From the NCBI GenBank assembly GCA_964035575.1, contig OZ037853.1, forward strand, positions 528,501 to 592,500: a stretch of DNA of 64,000 nt, read 5' to 3'. Positions 9,484-20,599 of the stretch are shown in pieces. A program made the position numbers and the translations under genes. The first letter of the stretch is position 1. The number at the start of each line of letters is the position of its first letter. The stretch is from Rhynchopus sp. YZ270_cl-10. Taxonomy: Eukaryota; Euglenozoa; Diplonemea; Diplonemida; Diplonemidae. The notes under the pieces were generated by a model, which was not told the DNA's origin, made no database searches, and was given only the letters and a program-made list of their open reading frames with translations.

Positions 9484-9548
9484 ACCCCCTATTAGTTATC
9501 AAACACACGCTACTCACAACAGTGCACATGACCAGAAGCACACGCACA
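9484..9548 (-). repeat. Dispersed module R7, copy 2
   Basis: Shares CTATTAGTTATCAA and a CACACAC/AGAAGCA block with 160-215 in the same orientation. The next ~220 bp (9549-9765) is simple CA-rich and unique sequence without a gene. Confidence 0.45.
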
Positions 9549-9765
9549 CACACACACACGAGCAAACTCCACCGATTTTTCGGTGAACCCGTTATTTTCC
9601 TTGTTTCAATCATTCGCTGATTGATTGCGCAAACCAGAGGCACGCACAGCCTGTTAATGCATTACCAAAAAAGAAAACAAAAAAATCGGTTATCCTACTG
9701 ACTCTGAGACAGATATAGGGCATGCATCTGGCCCAAGGTAGCCCAAACCCAACAAAGAAAAATTG

Positions 9766-9838
9766 TTTGATTAGAAACCACTATCACTAGATCACTAGAT
9801 AGCAGCCACGATTTTCCTTTACAGGATCATTAAAAGAG
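9766..9838 (-). repeat. Dispersed module R1, copy 1 (hairpin module)
   Basis: The minus strand reads TTTTAATGATCCTGTAAAGG, then GTGGCTGCTATCTAGTGATC, then GTGGTTTCTAATCAAACA. The same order is found at 10106-10172 (minus), 48238-48310 (plus), and more diverged at 47483-47548 and 59447-59536 (plus). The CTATC..GATAG part can form a small hairpin. All copies lie on the strand of the preceding gene and downstream of its coding region or first exon. Confidence 0.65.
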
Positions 9839-10105
9839 AAGCAGAAGTAGAGGACGCTTTTGCAGTAGGAGGTGGCAGAATCACATTTTGTTTTGAGGGA
9901 AAATTTGTCTGTATTGTGTACAGTGCATTGTACAAATGTGTCTGTGGTCATCTCATACAGAGACACCCATGTAAACTTCCTTTAGCAGTGTTTGCAGAAG
10001 CTGCAGTACCTTTGGGACAAAAGAGCAAACAACTTCATGCATATTGGTGTGGCCAATCTTCCTGTAGCATGGAGGAAGGCAAAAATAGAGCAATTGAGTG
10101 AAAAT

Positions 10106-10172
10106 GTTTTATTTGATTATAGACTACTATCACAAGATAGTAGCCACGGTTTTTCTTCACAGGATCCTTAGC
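10106..10172 (-). repeat. Dispersed module R1, copy 2
   Basis: On the minus strand it carries GGATCCTGTGAAGAAAAACC, then GTGGCTACTATCTTGTGATA and a TATAATCAAA end, matching copy 48238-48310 closely. It lies ~330 bp upstream (in coordinates) of copy 1, in the same orientation. Confidence 0.65.
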
Positions 10173-10289
10173 AATTGAGTGAAAATGAAAAAGAAACAAA
10201 AACCAATAAAATGGGTAAAGCCAAAAGGTAGAGGAGCGAAAAAGCTTTACAACGGGGAGACCCAAAAAAGAACTTCGTGTGTCAACAAA

Positions 10290-10372
10290 AACTAGACGAT
10301 ATCATTCCGCCAACTGATCTTGACAACAATTTCGTTGAACGCAGCCAAATAGGGAGTAAAAAATCTGTTTGG
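10290..10372 (-). repeat. Dispersed module R4, copy 2
   Basis: Shares with 5918-6012 the blocks AACTAGACGATATCAT, CAACTGATCTTGA-AACAA and TTCGTTGAACGCAGCCAAAT. It is downstream of the 11022-11783 gene on the same strand. Between 10373 and 10799 only unique A/T-rich sequence was seen. Confidence 0.6.
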
Positions 10373-10799
10373 CGCAAAGGCGAAAGGATTCAACGGGAAA
10401 TACTGTTAAGCTCTGAACGTTGGCTTTCTTTTTGTCTAGTTTCTTAATGCACTGCGTGTTAGGGGGCAAAAAATGTTTGGTTATGGGCAACATAAAATCG
10501 AGTTGCTATGCGATAGAGCACAGACATGGCATGGGGAGGGGCTGTCCATGTGGGAGAGAGGTGAAAAAAAGGGGAGTACAAAAGGAAATAGCACCATTCT
10601 CAAATTCAATCGCGACAGAAAACTTTCATTGTACATTGCATTAGCATGTCACTAAAAACGTTTAAACTGCGGAAGACGCAAAACAAACTCGCGAACGAAA
10701 AAAAGAGTTTTTTTTTTCTGCGAAGAGTGAGGGGGGAGAATAAAACACTACAAAAAAAAAAAGAAAAAAAGAAAGAAAAAAAAAAACCTCCACCATCAG

Positions 10800-10912
10800 A
10801 TACCCGTTGCATTGCATACGCAGGCAGGCAACGAGAACTTATTATCGGCCACACACGGATGTTGTAAATTATAAACTGAGCAGGAGACCTGCCAGTGTCT
10901 TTATTTAAAATA
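10800..10912 (-). repeat. Dispersed module R3, copy 2
   Basis: This is the second copy of the 110-bp module at 9276-9386, about 80% alike by eye. It ends about 110 bp before the stop codon of the secreted-protein gene and may lie in its 3' untranslated region. Confidence 0.6.
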
Positions 10913-11021
10913 ACGCTAACAGCGAATGACCACTTGAACGCCTATTGCTCAAATTACTGCTGTGACAAACGACCGGCGCCTGAGGGAAAACATTACCCTT
11001 TGGAGCCTCAAAAAAAAAAAA

Positions 11022-11783
11022 TTAAGACGAGCGAACACAGACCGTATCTCCAAGCTCCGTGTCCTTCAGCTTCGGGCCGCAGAGATCGTATCCACTGCCA
11101 ACAACCATCATTTTTGGGTCGGCGTACTTTGCCTTGGCCCAAACGTCCATTGCCTTGCAGACCTCCGCTGTACACTCTTCAACGAAGTCTGCGCTCGCTA
11201 TCTCAGACCCAGATCCGCAACCCCCAGTAGATACGACGACCCCCCGCGAGCAGTTGTTCTTTGACTTCATACAGATGGCGTCTCCAGTCTCTGAGTCCGT
11301 CGGCCTTGCGCCACATGTGGCCTCGTACCCACTGCCAAGAACCATCATCTTAGGGACCGCGTACTTTGCCTGAGCCCAAACGTCCATTGCCTTGCAGATG
11401 TTGGGCATGCACTGATCCACAAAGCCTGCATCAGCCAACACCATACCAGTCATGCACCCAGACGTAGAAATCGTGAACTGCGAGCAGTTGTTCGTTGGTG
11501 CTGGCGGTGGAGCGGTGCGAACGCAGAGGGCGTATCCCGTATCCCCAGCTCTTGCCATGGGGCCACACGTCGCGTTGTAGCCGTAGCCGACCATCATCAT
11601 ATTGGGGTCCGCGTACGATGCTTTTCCCCAAGTGTCGAACTTAGCACAGAGGCTTGGCATGCATGCTACCACCTGCTCTGTACTAGCCAACTCTGTTCCA
11701 GACTCACACCCGCCGGGTGAGACTATGATATCGCTGCACGTTGCAGCCAGCACCGACACCACCGCAACTGAAACCAGCATCAT
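11022..11783 (-). CDS. Predicted secreted protein with three cysteine-rich repeats
   Basis: The product is 253 aa. Residues 1-16 (MMLVSVAVVSVLAATC) look like a signal peptide. The mature part is three tandem repeats of ~75 residues (about 17-89, 97-172, 176-253). Each has the pattern C-S-x-x-x-x-S-x-G-C-x-S-G, then A-S-x-x-F-V-x-x-C-x-x-x-x-C-K-A-M-D-x-W, then KYADPKMMVVGSGY, then C-G and a closing D-x-E-x-G-D-A-x-C. Six conserved cysteines per repeat suggest disulphide-bonded domains; there is no membrane anchor or GPI-like tail. A Pro-rich linker (APPPAPTN) follows repeat 1. I do not recognise the domain. The first Met is chosen because it starts the signal peptide. Repeats 2 and 3 are the most alike, suggesting stepwise duplication. 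It is a single-exon, isolated gene; modules R3, R4 and R1 follow its 3' end. Confidence 0.75.
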   Translation of the reverse strand: MMLVSVAVVSVLAATCSDIIVSPGGCESGTELASTEQVVACMPSLCAKFDTWGKASYADPNMMMVGYGYNATCGPMARAGDTGYALCVRTAPPPAPTNNCSQFTISTSGCMTGMVLADAGFVDQCMPNICKAMDVWAQAKYAVPKMMVLGSGYEATCGARPTDSETGDAICMKSKNNCSRGVVVSTGGCGSGSEIASADFVEECTAEVCKAMDVWAKAKYADPKMMVVGSGYDLCGPKLKDTELGDTVCVRSS

Positions 11784-12099
11784 TCGATGTGTGTGTACTA
11801 TGCGGAAAATTACCTGCTGAGAGTCAGTACTCGAGATTCATTTGGGTGGGGTTAAAGTGGTACTATAAAAAACGTGCAACAAGAATGCAACAAAAATTGG
11901 GGGAAATATCTAAACAAAAATGAGCCAAATAGTGAATAACGACAAATCAGGAGTCACAAGGCGCTGGTATAAGAGGGGGTAACACTACTATACCGGTATG
12001 GCGAATGCTCGGCTGTAAACGAACACAAAGAGTTGGCCTCCTAAATCCTTGATACGTTCGTAATCACAATGGAACCAAGTAGCATACACGCCGAAAGAC

Positions 12100-12960
12100 C
12101 TGTCCTAAAACCAGTGTTTTCTAAGGGGGTTGGAGGGGGGCACTTTACACCCCTGGGATTTTTTTTGGGGAAATACCGCCCCCCTCGAGGGGGGCGGTAT
12201 TTTGGATTTTATTTTTTGGATTACTGTGGGTTTAAAGATCACCACAGGTGGTCTTTAACAACATTTTCAAACACCATGTCGCTCACTCCGACCACTGCGC
12301 CGTCCGTCTACGCCCCGGACAGGCGTTTTTTGGTAGCAGTCAGCAAGTACTGCTGGCTAGAAGCCAACGCAGACGGGTACTATTGTACCCTCTGCCGCCG
12401 ACACTACAACACTGGAGAGTGGGTATCAAGCCCAATGGACAACGTGCAGAGGCTGGACGAGAAAGCAGAGCGACACCACGTCAGCGTCGCCCACAGGAGA
12501 GCAACGATCTGAGCAACGATCCTCCTCCTATGTCTTGATAAAGTAATCGTTGCTCTCCTGTGGGCGACGCTGACGTGGTGTCGCTCTGCTTTCTCGTCCA
12601 GTCTCTGCACGTGGTCCATTGGGCTTGATACCCACTCTCCAGTTTGCGGGTTTGCGGGTTTGCAATGCATGGGGCTGATGTCCCCTACCCCATTTCATCA
12701 AATCAAAAGCGTTGCCTCTACCCATATTCTTGCTAAACGCCTGTTTTTCTTCCCTAAACAACCTTCACATACCCTCACAGAGGCTACACACACACAATGA
12801 TATTCTGGTGAGACCTAGTCCTCGTCTAGAAAGTTCGAAATACAGCCAAAACTCCCTGAAAAAGCACTTTTTCTGGGGGGGGGGAAAAAATGTTTTTTCT
12901 ACCGCCCCCCTCGAAATGAAAAACCCAAATCCAAGAAAAAATACTGAAAACATACAAAAG
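12100..12960. repeat. Foldback region containing a duplicated inverted gene fragment
   Basis: Bases 12403-12514 recur as reverse complement at 12543-12655 with few differences. An outer pair of GGGGGG/CCCCCC blocks (ACCGCCCCCCTCGA at about 12176 and 12900) frames the region. It is probably a non-autonomous mobile element that carries a piece of a gene. The next ~380 bp (12961-13339) is unique sequence with nothing recognisable. Confidence 0.5.
12276..12512 (+). pseudogene. Possible zinc-finger gene fragment
   Basis: From the Met at 12276 there are 78 codons. The segment YYCTLCRRHYNTGEWVSSPM followed by RHHVSVAHRRA has a C-x2-C..H-x6-H layout like a C2H2/U1-type zinc finger. The frame ends at the inverted-repeat centre, and the last ~37 codons are also present in reverse at 12543-12655. 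A captured fragment is more likely than a complete gene. Confidence 0.35.
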
Positions 12961-13339
12961 AAAATCTGACACTGCATCATTGGGGAGACAACAAAGCACA
13001 CTTCGACATAGTCGTCCCGCGCTTATCCCCTCTCATGACGAGCTTTTACAACCTAACCGGGACGTAATGTTCCTGCGACACACACAACACCGAGTTGTCG
13101 TGACGCTCAAAGACATGTAGGGAGGTGTCTAGGTGTCGGTAGCAAAAACCCAGTCCAAACATTAAGACAAAGATAAACACGTACGAAGACACCTTAATCA
13201 ATAAAACACGGAGTGCATGTTCACAGCCAGCCGGCAGGGATGTGCTGATTGGACCGATACCAAAATTGGAGAATAATAAATAATAAACGCCACGGCATGA
13301 ACTCTCTAAAGATGAACGCGTATGCATAAAGCTTCCCTT

Positions 13340-13806
13340 TGTTCACAAGAGAACGCGTTTAAATAAAAGCGGCCCGTTTTTCACGCAAGAACGCGTTTCG
13401 ATAAAAGCGGCCCGTTTTTCACGCAAGAACGCGTTTCGATAAAAGCGACCCGTTTTCCACGAAAGAACGGGTTTCGATAAAAGCGGCCCGTTTGTCACGC
13501 AAAAACGCGTTTCGATAAAAGCGGCCCGTTTTTCACGAAAGAACGCGTTTCGATAAAAGCGACCCGTTTTTCACGCAAGAACGCGTTTCGATGAAAGCGA
13601 CCCGTTTTTCACGAAAGAACGCGTTTCGATAAAAGCGACCCGTTTTTCACGCAAGAACGCGTTTCGATGAAAGCGACCCGTTTTTCACGCAAGAACGCGT
13701 TTCGATAAAAGCGGCCCGTTTTTCACGCAAGAACGCGTTTCGATAAAAGCGACCCGTTTTTCACGCAAGAACGCGTTTCGATGAAAGCGACCCGTTTTTC
13801 ACGCAA
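13340..13806 (+). repeat. 38-bp satellite, block 1 (~12 units)
   Basis: Tandem 38-bp units with core ACGCGTTTCGATAAAAGCG, then CCCGTTTTTCACGCAAGA. Common variant sites are GATAAAAG/GATGAAAG, GCGG/GCGA, CGCAAG/CGAAAG and AGAACG/AGTACG. The block begins in unique sequence and is cut at its right end by the type A element at 13807. It has stops in all frames and is non-coding. Confidence 0.95.
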
Positions 13807-14366
13807 TTTAGTTTTGCGAATCCTAAACACTTTCTGCTGGCTCGTGTGGTTGATGAGCGAGATCTTCTGGCACAAAACGGACTCGATCGTCAAGGATCTT
13901 AACCCAGTTAAAACATCAGACTGGTCACAGAGTACCACGTTGTGCATGGTTTTTGGCTTGTTTTTGCCCACAAAAGGGCTTACACATGTTTCTAACACCC
14001 CAGAATCGCGTTTCTCAGACCACATGGACAGGTATGGGCCCAAAAAACCACCCAAAAAGGCGAAAATCCCGGTTTTTGGTGAAAATCGCCTGTTTTGCCT
14101 GCAGAATCCTTAAGGAACGCACGGTTCCTAAGGCAATTTACACGTAAACTCGCGACACGAAATTAGGAATTAGTAACAAATCTCTGAGGGATCTGATTTA
14201 GTAATAACTGGATTTTTGGCCCAATCTTTCCAATGCCGAAAAAATCTTACACTTTGGCGTATTTTCGCGAAATGGTCATTTTTGGGGTACCCCACCCGGG
14301 GGGGGGTACCCAGGGGGAGGGTGGGGAGGAAGCAACCTTAAAAACCTAAACACAAGTGTTTAGGAA
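13807..14366 (+). mobile_element. Type A rolling-circle-like element, intact copy (A1)
   Basis: This 560-bp insert in the satellite starts TTTAGTTTTGCGAATCC and ends in the hairpin CCTAAACACAAGTGTTTAGG plus AA. CCTAAACACTT near the left end and AAGTGTTTAGG at the right end form an asymmetric inverted repeat: the left arm is ~17 bp inside the tip, the right arm is at the tip. Removing the insert restores a normal satellite unit (..CACGCAA/TAACGCG..) with no target duplication. Asymmetric terminal repeats, a 3' hairpin and no duplication are the marks of Helentron/Helitron2-type elements. Insertion falls between A and T, or A and A depending on one ambiguous base. No protein is encoded. Confidence 0.65.
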
Positions 14367-14784
14367 TAACGCGTTTCGATGAAAGCGACCCGTTTTTCAC
14401 GCAAGAAAGCGTTTCGATGAAAGCGGCCCGTTTTTCACGCAAGAACGCGTTTCGATAAAAGCGGCCCGTTTTTCACGAAAGAACGCGTTTCGATAAAAGC
14501 GACCCGTTTTTCACGCAAGAACGCGTTTCGATAAAAGCGGCCCGTTTTTCACGCAAGAACGCGTTTCGATGAAAGCGGCCCGTTTTTCACGCAAGAACGC
14601 GTTTCGATGAAAGCGACCCGTTTTTCACGAAAGAACGCGTTTCGATAAAAGCGACCCGTTTTTCACGCAAGAACGCGTTTCGATGAAAGCGACCCGTTTT
14701 TCACGCAAGTACGCGTTTCGATAAAAGCGACCCGTTTTTCACGCAAGTACGCGTTTCGATGAAAGCGACCCGTTTTTCACGCAA
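14367..14784 (+). repeat. 38-bp satellite, block 2 (~11 units)
   Basis: Same unit and phase as block 1, lying between type A copies A1 and A2. Confidence 0.95.
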
Positions 14785-17700
14785 TTTAGTTTTGCGAATC
14801 CTAAACACTTTCTGCTGGCTCGTGTGGTTGATGAGCGAGATCTTCTGGCACAAAACGGACTCGATCGTCAAGGATCTTAACCCAGTTAAAACATCAGACT
14901 GGTCACAGAATACCACGTTGTGCATGGTTTTTGGCTTGTTTTTGCCCACAAAAGGGCTTACACATGTTTCTAACACCCCAGAATCGCGTTTCTCAGACCA
15001 CATGGACAGGTATGGGCCCAAAAAACCACCCAAAAAGGCGAAAATCCCGGTTTTTGGTGAAAATCGCCTGTTTTGCCTGCAGAATCCTTAAGGAACGCAC
15101 GGTTCCTAAGGCAATTTACACGTAAACTCGCGACACGAAATTAGGAATTAGTAACAAATCTCTGAGGGATCTGATTTAGTAATAACTGGATTTTTGGCCC
15201 AATCTTTCCAATGCCGAAAAAATCTTACACTTTGGCGTATTTTCGCGAAATGGTCATTTTTGGGGTACACGACGGACTAGTTATGACCATGACAGGTGAT
15301 TTTACTAGTAAAATGACAGGTGAAAATTTTTGACAGGTGGTACCTGTCATTTTGACAGGTACCACCTGTCAAAATACAGGCACCAGGTACCCAGGTGCCC
15401 AGGTACCCAGGTACCCAGGTACCCCCAATGACATAACGAAGTATCGCTTGAAAGTACCGTTCAATAACCTTTCTTGGGTGTGCATGAAGTAGCACACAAG
15501 GTAGATCAAACGATAAATCAATCAGATAAACGTTACATCATCGGAAAATTGTTGGCACCGCCGCCCTGTCTTCGTATTTATTACGTCGACAGGCCAAACA
15601 GCGTTGGGCTCAGAAGAAGCAGTGCAAAACACTGGGGATCAACATGAGAACCAACTCCCAACAACACAGGCTACCGAAGTAGCAGGTGGGGTGTTGCGGG
15701 TGTTTGGGGTGAAAGAAAATCGATTTTGGTAAGTTACAGCAGAAAATTCTTAAGTTTGCACTAGTCGAGAGAGGCTTACCCGCTGCAGTGAAGCAGTGCA
15801 CCCATTTAAGGATGGAGAAGCGTGACACGCACATACAAGTATGTACGTTACTTCAACAAAGGCTGAATTCTGGTAATTCTAAGGGATGTGAATTCAGCCA
15901 CCACGCAGGTAGTGTTTTAAGGTTCCTCGCTTTGTTCTGCACAGCGGGCTTATGATACAAAGGAGTTGCCCCCGCTCTCTTTCGCGCAAACTTAAGAAAA
16001 TTCTGAAGTAACTACAACCTGGCGTGCGGGTACAGATGCATTGCTTTGTTCTTTCCTCAAAGTCATGTGTGATCTCTCGGGTCTGTACTAAAGTCAGTGT
16101 TTAGATAAGCATCCACTTGACTCGTTCTAACAACCGTTGAAATCTAGAACAAAACAACACACTGCCCCTTCTCACACCAAGCCGCCATGCTTCAAGAGCA
16201 TGCCCTGGGCAAAAATTACTGTGACAAAAACTGGTTTCTGGGGGAACGCAATATTTTATTGTGCCTAGTCCTCCGCAAGCAGAGGACAGACTTTCCGGAT
16301 CCCGAAGTCGAATTTCTTGCACTAGCTATGCTCCCTGGGTTAATGGCTATAGCAGTGACTGACTAAGAGTTTCATAATAATTAGGGTGGTCTATGGGGTG
16401 GGTTAATGGAAAAGTTGGTTTATAAACCCGACTTTTTCATTAGGGTGGTCTCGGTCGCCACCTGATTTTGAAATATTTGCACCAGCTCGTCCGTCGGCAC
16501 TGCTTCGCTGTCACAATGAAGGGTCGTCGGTTCGGGTACCTGTTAAGAGAAATTGAGGACAAAAGTGACATTTAGAACAAAAAGAAAAAGTTGACTTGAA
16601 ATACAAAACCCTCTCGTGAACAGTGTACCTTGGTACATGACCGGCTGTACCGGGGTGGACACCCAACAAGAGATAGATAGAGGTGCACAAATCCTGAGTC
16701 GCTAATTTGGGCGGGAAAAAATAGCTTCAATTTACATCCGGAGGCGAGACGTACATCCAGAGCGGGAAAATGTCGAAAAGGGGGAGCGGGGGTGGTGAAA
16801 ACCGGGGGTTAAAAACATACCTCGCACTCGGTCCACTCTCCAGGTACGAGAACATCATTGGACATACAAACCCACCACTGCGTCAGTAAATAGCTATTTC
16901 CCTCCCTCCCGCCAGGTTCGAGGGAGCACTTGAGGGAGGACAAAAAATGTCTATGGTTCGCGCAGGTGGTTTTCTTACGGGAAAAATCTGGGGGGCCGGG
17001 GCCGTGTTGCTGAGAATAACTCGCACTCTGCCCGGTGTGAACAAGCCCACACCAAAGCAATGGCTGTACAAGTCGATTTTTGCAGGGGTGGGCGGGCACC
17101 CGGGCTTTTTCCATTTTTTTGGATCGGAAAAAAATTAGGGTACATTGTAAAAAATGCAGCGGGATTTTTGATGAAGAATAGTGATTTTGTGCATAAAAGG
17201 TAAATACGTCCCGAGCCCGGCGCGCGTAGCGCGCCGGAAGTTCTGAGCTTTCGCACGGTGGTGGGTGGGGTGGATCTTTATGATATTCAAAGAGATGCAG
17301 AATCTCTGCGGACACCTCCTCACTGAGGTACCCTCGGGATGGTTCTTGGCATGCAAAAGTGCAGCAAGGGGTTCGTCGACAACTTGTGAGCGGAGACGTG
17401 TCTTCACCAACTTCAATCACGAAAATGCCCGCTCATCTTCGCAAGACGAAACAGGGGGTCAGAAGGCGAGTCGCACAAACTCGCATTGTCCCGTACTCCT
17501 TCTTCAGTTGCGTCTTCATCTCCTCTCTGCTTGTCCCCGGCTTCACCGGATCCACCAGGAGCTTCTCCCCACTCCTTGTCATCTCCGAGGTCGGGTTGCA
17601 ACGGAAGGAAATAGTCGGCAGATGGCTCGGGCGAGGAGGCTGGGAGGAAGATGAAAGAGGTGGGCGGCCCTTCGGGCCCCAGCCCACCTCTTCAATTTTT

Positions 17701-18396
17701 TTATTTGTACCTTTTTTTTTTTTTTTTTGAAGAATTCTTCATCGGATTCTTCAGCGCGGAAAAACTGATTATGGCTTAGTACCGCACTCCCGTGTATTTG
17801 GTGCACCCAGATTAAAACACCCGATTTTTGCGTTTTTTTGCATTTTTTCGCCCAGTATTGAGGACATGTGGGGGTGAGGACCACCGAGGGCAATTTTGTG
17901 AATTTTTTTGGGGTCAAAAATTGACTTGTCTTTCGTAAATCCCACGAAAAATCGTGGTGCGCAAAATCGCGTTTTAGACCCCCATAGATGCTCAAAAGTG
18001 TCAAATTTTGCTTTTAACGGCCTCAAATCGTCGAAATTCGCCCTAAAAGGGGGCAAAAAAAAAAATTCGAGAGTCCCTTTCCCTGGGAGGCAATAGCCAC
18101 CGGCAAAAACACCTGTCATATGACAGGTGGTACCTGTCATTTTGACAGGTACCACCTGTCATTTGACAGGTGCACCTGTCAAAATGACAGGTGCACCTGT
18201 CATTTTACAGGTACCACCTGTCATATTACTAGTAATATTCAATTATCACCTGTCATATTTTTAACTAGTAACACCACCTGTCATATCACCTGTCATGGCC
18301 ATAACTAGTCCGTCGTGTACCCCACCCGGGGGGGGGTACCCAGGGGGAGGGTGGGGAGGAAGCAACCTTAAAAACCTAAACACAAGTGTTTAGGAA
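14785..18396 (+). mobile_element. Type A element A2, split by a 3-kb insertion
   Basis: The left part (14785-15267) is almost identical to A1; the right part (18318-18396) completes it, ending in the same hairpin. The 15268-18317 element lies between, at a site that reads GGGGTACCCC in A1. It is flanked by satellite on both sides with no target duplication. Confidence 0.7.
15268..18317. mobile_element. 3-kb CAC..GTG inverted-repeat element
   Basis: The termini are CACGACGGACTAGTTATG and its complement. Subterminal regions carry many direct and inverted copies of TGACAGGT (about 15286-15400 and 18112-18300), typical of transposase binding arrays. The insertion into A2 duplicated TA (if the ends are CAC..GTG) or GTAC (if the ends are ACG..CGT). 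CAC..GTG ends suggest the CACTA/CMC group. The interior has gene-like GC-richer stretches, but I see no complete transposase. One minus-strand frame (16809-17420) is open for 203 codons without recognisable domains, and an acidic segment lies at 17413-17601. It may be non-autonomous or hold an intron-split gene. Confidence 0.65.
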
Positions 18397-18966
18397 TAAC
18401 GCGTTTCGATGAAAGCGACCCGTTTTTCACGCAAGAAAGCGTTTCGATGAAAGCGGCCCGTTTTTCACGAAAGAACGCGTTTCGATAAAAGCGACCCGTT
18501 TTTCACGCAAGAACGCGTTTCGATAAAAGCGGCCCGTTTTTCACGAAAGAACGCGTTTCGATAAAAGCGACCCGTTTTTCACGCAAGAACGCGTTTCGAT
18601 GAAAGCGACCCGTTTTTCACGAAAGAACGCGTTTCGATAAAAGCGACCCGTTTTTCACGCAAGAACGCGTTTCGATGAAAGCGACCCGTTTTTCACGCAA
18701 GTACGCGTTTCGATGAAAGCGACCCGTTTTTCACGCAAGAACGCGTTTCGATGAAAGCGGCCCGTTTTTCACGAAAGAACGCGTTTCGATAAAAGCGACC
18801 CGTTTTTCACGCAAGAACGCGTTTCGATAAAAGCGGCCCGTTTTTCACGAAAGAACGCGTTTCGATAAAAGCGACCCGTTTTTCACGCAAGAACGCGTTT
18901 CGATGAAAGCGACCCGTTTTTCACGCAAGTACGCGTTTCGATGAAAGCGACCCGTTTTTCACGCAA
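18397..18966 (+). repeat. 38-bp satellite, block 3 (15 units)
   Basis: Same 38-bp unit, between the right end of A2 and the left tip of A3. Confidence 0.95.
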
Positions 18967-18989
18967 TTTAGTTTTGCGAATCCTAAACA

Positions 18990-19794
18990 TTTAGTTTTGC
19001 TAATCCTTAACACTCCCTATTGATCGTGGTTGATGTATGCAAAGATCTGAAAAGAAACGAACAGATTCCCACGAACATGTGTCAACGACACAACCAACAC
19101 AACGCTACCGATGTGTGCGCAACGATCTGAACGCAACGAACGTAACCAACCGAACACAACCAACGCATCTCATCCAACACAACGGAACCGATGCGTGCGT
19201 CACTATCTGTACGCAACGAACGTAACCAACCGAACACAACCAACGCAACGCAACCGCTCCATACGTTGCGCTCTGTACGTAACGATCTCTACACAACGAA
19301 CGCAACGCATGCAACCGCATGCAACACTACGTAACCTATGTGTACGTAGCGATCTGTATGCAACGAACGCTACGTAACGAACGCAACGCAACCAACGCAA
19401 CGAGTGGTTACAAACCCCCACGCATGGTTCTCACACCGCGTTGGCACGTTTCCCAAGCCGCAAACCCGGTTACCTGCCTGAAAAACCGTGTTTTTGGCCA
19501 AAACGCCTGTTTTCCCTGTAGAATCCTTAAGAATCCTTAAGGAACGCACGGTTCCTAAGGCATTTTACACGTAAACTCGCGACACGAAAATAGGAATTAA
19601 AAACTAATCTCTCAGCGATCTGATTTAGTAAGAACTCGATTTTTGGCCCTATCTTTCCAATGCCGAAAAAATCTTACACTTTGGCGCCTCTGCGAGAAAT
19701 GTCATTTTTTGGGGTACCCCGTCGGGGGTGCCAAGGGGTGGGGGGGTACGCCACAAAAGCAACCTTAAAAACCTTAACACAGAGTGTTAAGGAA
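18990..19794 (+). mobile_element. Type B rolling-circle-like element, copy B1
   Basis: This 805-bp element starts TTTAGTTTTGCTAATCC and ends in the hairpin CCTTAACACAGAGTGTTAAG followed by GAA. The asymmetric inverted repeat is CCTTAACACTC (inside the left end) against GAGTGTTAAGG (right tip). The left half is made of AACGAACG/CAACGCAACG-like short repeats. It shares the tip sequence and the GCACGGTTCCTAAGGC/AAAAATCTTACACTTTGGCG blocks with type A, so the two types are related. No coding capacity. Confidence 0.66.
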
Positions 19795-20599
19795 TTTAGT
19801 TTTGCTAATCCTTAACACTCCCTATTGATCGTGGTTGATGTATGCAAAGATCTGAAAAGAAACGAACAGATTCCCACGAACATGTGTCAACGACACAACC
19901 AACACAACGCTACCGATGTGTGCGCAACGATCTGAACGCAACGAACGTAACCAACCGAACACAACCAACGCATCTCATCCAACACAACGGAACCGATGCG
20001 TGCGTCACTATCTGTACGCAACGAACGTAACCAACCGAACACAACCAACGCAACGCAACCGCTCCATACGTTGCGCTCTGTACGTAACGATCTCTACACA
20101 ACGAACGCAACGCATGCAACCGCATGCAACACTACGTAACCTATGTGTACGTAGCGATCTGTATGCAACGAACGCTACGTAACGAACGCAACGCAACCAA
20201 CGCAACGAGTGGTTACAAACCCCCACGCATGGTTCTCACACCGCGTTGGCACGTTTCCCAAGCCGCAAACCCGGTTACCTGCCTGAAAAACCGTGTTTTT
20301 GGCCAAAACGCCTGTTTTCCCTGTAGAATCCTTAAGAATCCTTAAGGAACGCACGGTTCCTAAGGCATTTTACACGTAAACTCGCGACACGAAAATAGGA
20401 ATTAAAAACTAATCTCTCAGCGATCTGATTTAGTAAGAACTCGATTTTTGGCCCTATCTTTCCAATGCCGAAAAAATCTTACACTTTGGCGCCTCTGCGA
20501 GAAATGTCATTTTTTGGGGTACCCCGTCGGGGGTGCCAAGGGGTGGGGGGGTACGCCACAAAAGCAACCTTAAAAACCTTAACACAGAGTGTTAAGGAA
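19795..20599 (+). mobile_element. Type B element, copy B2 (head-to-tail with B1)
   Basis: Essentially identical to B1 and of the same length (805 bp), joined directly tip to tip with no base between. Head-to-tail tandem copies at one site are a known product of rolling-circle transposition. Confidence 0.7.
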
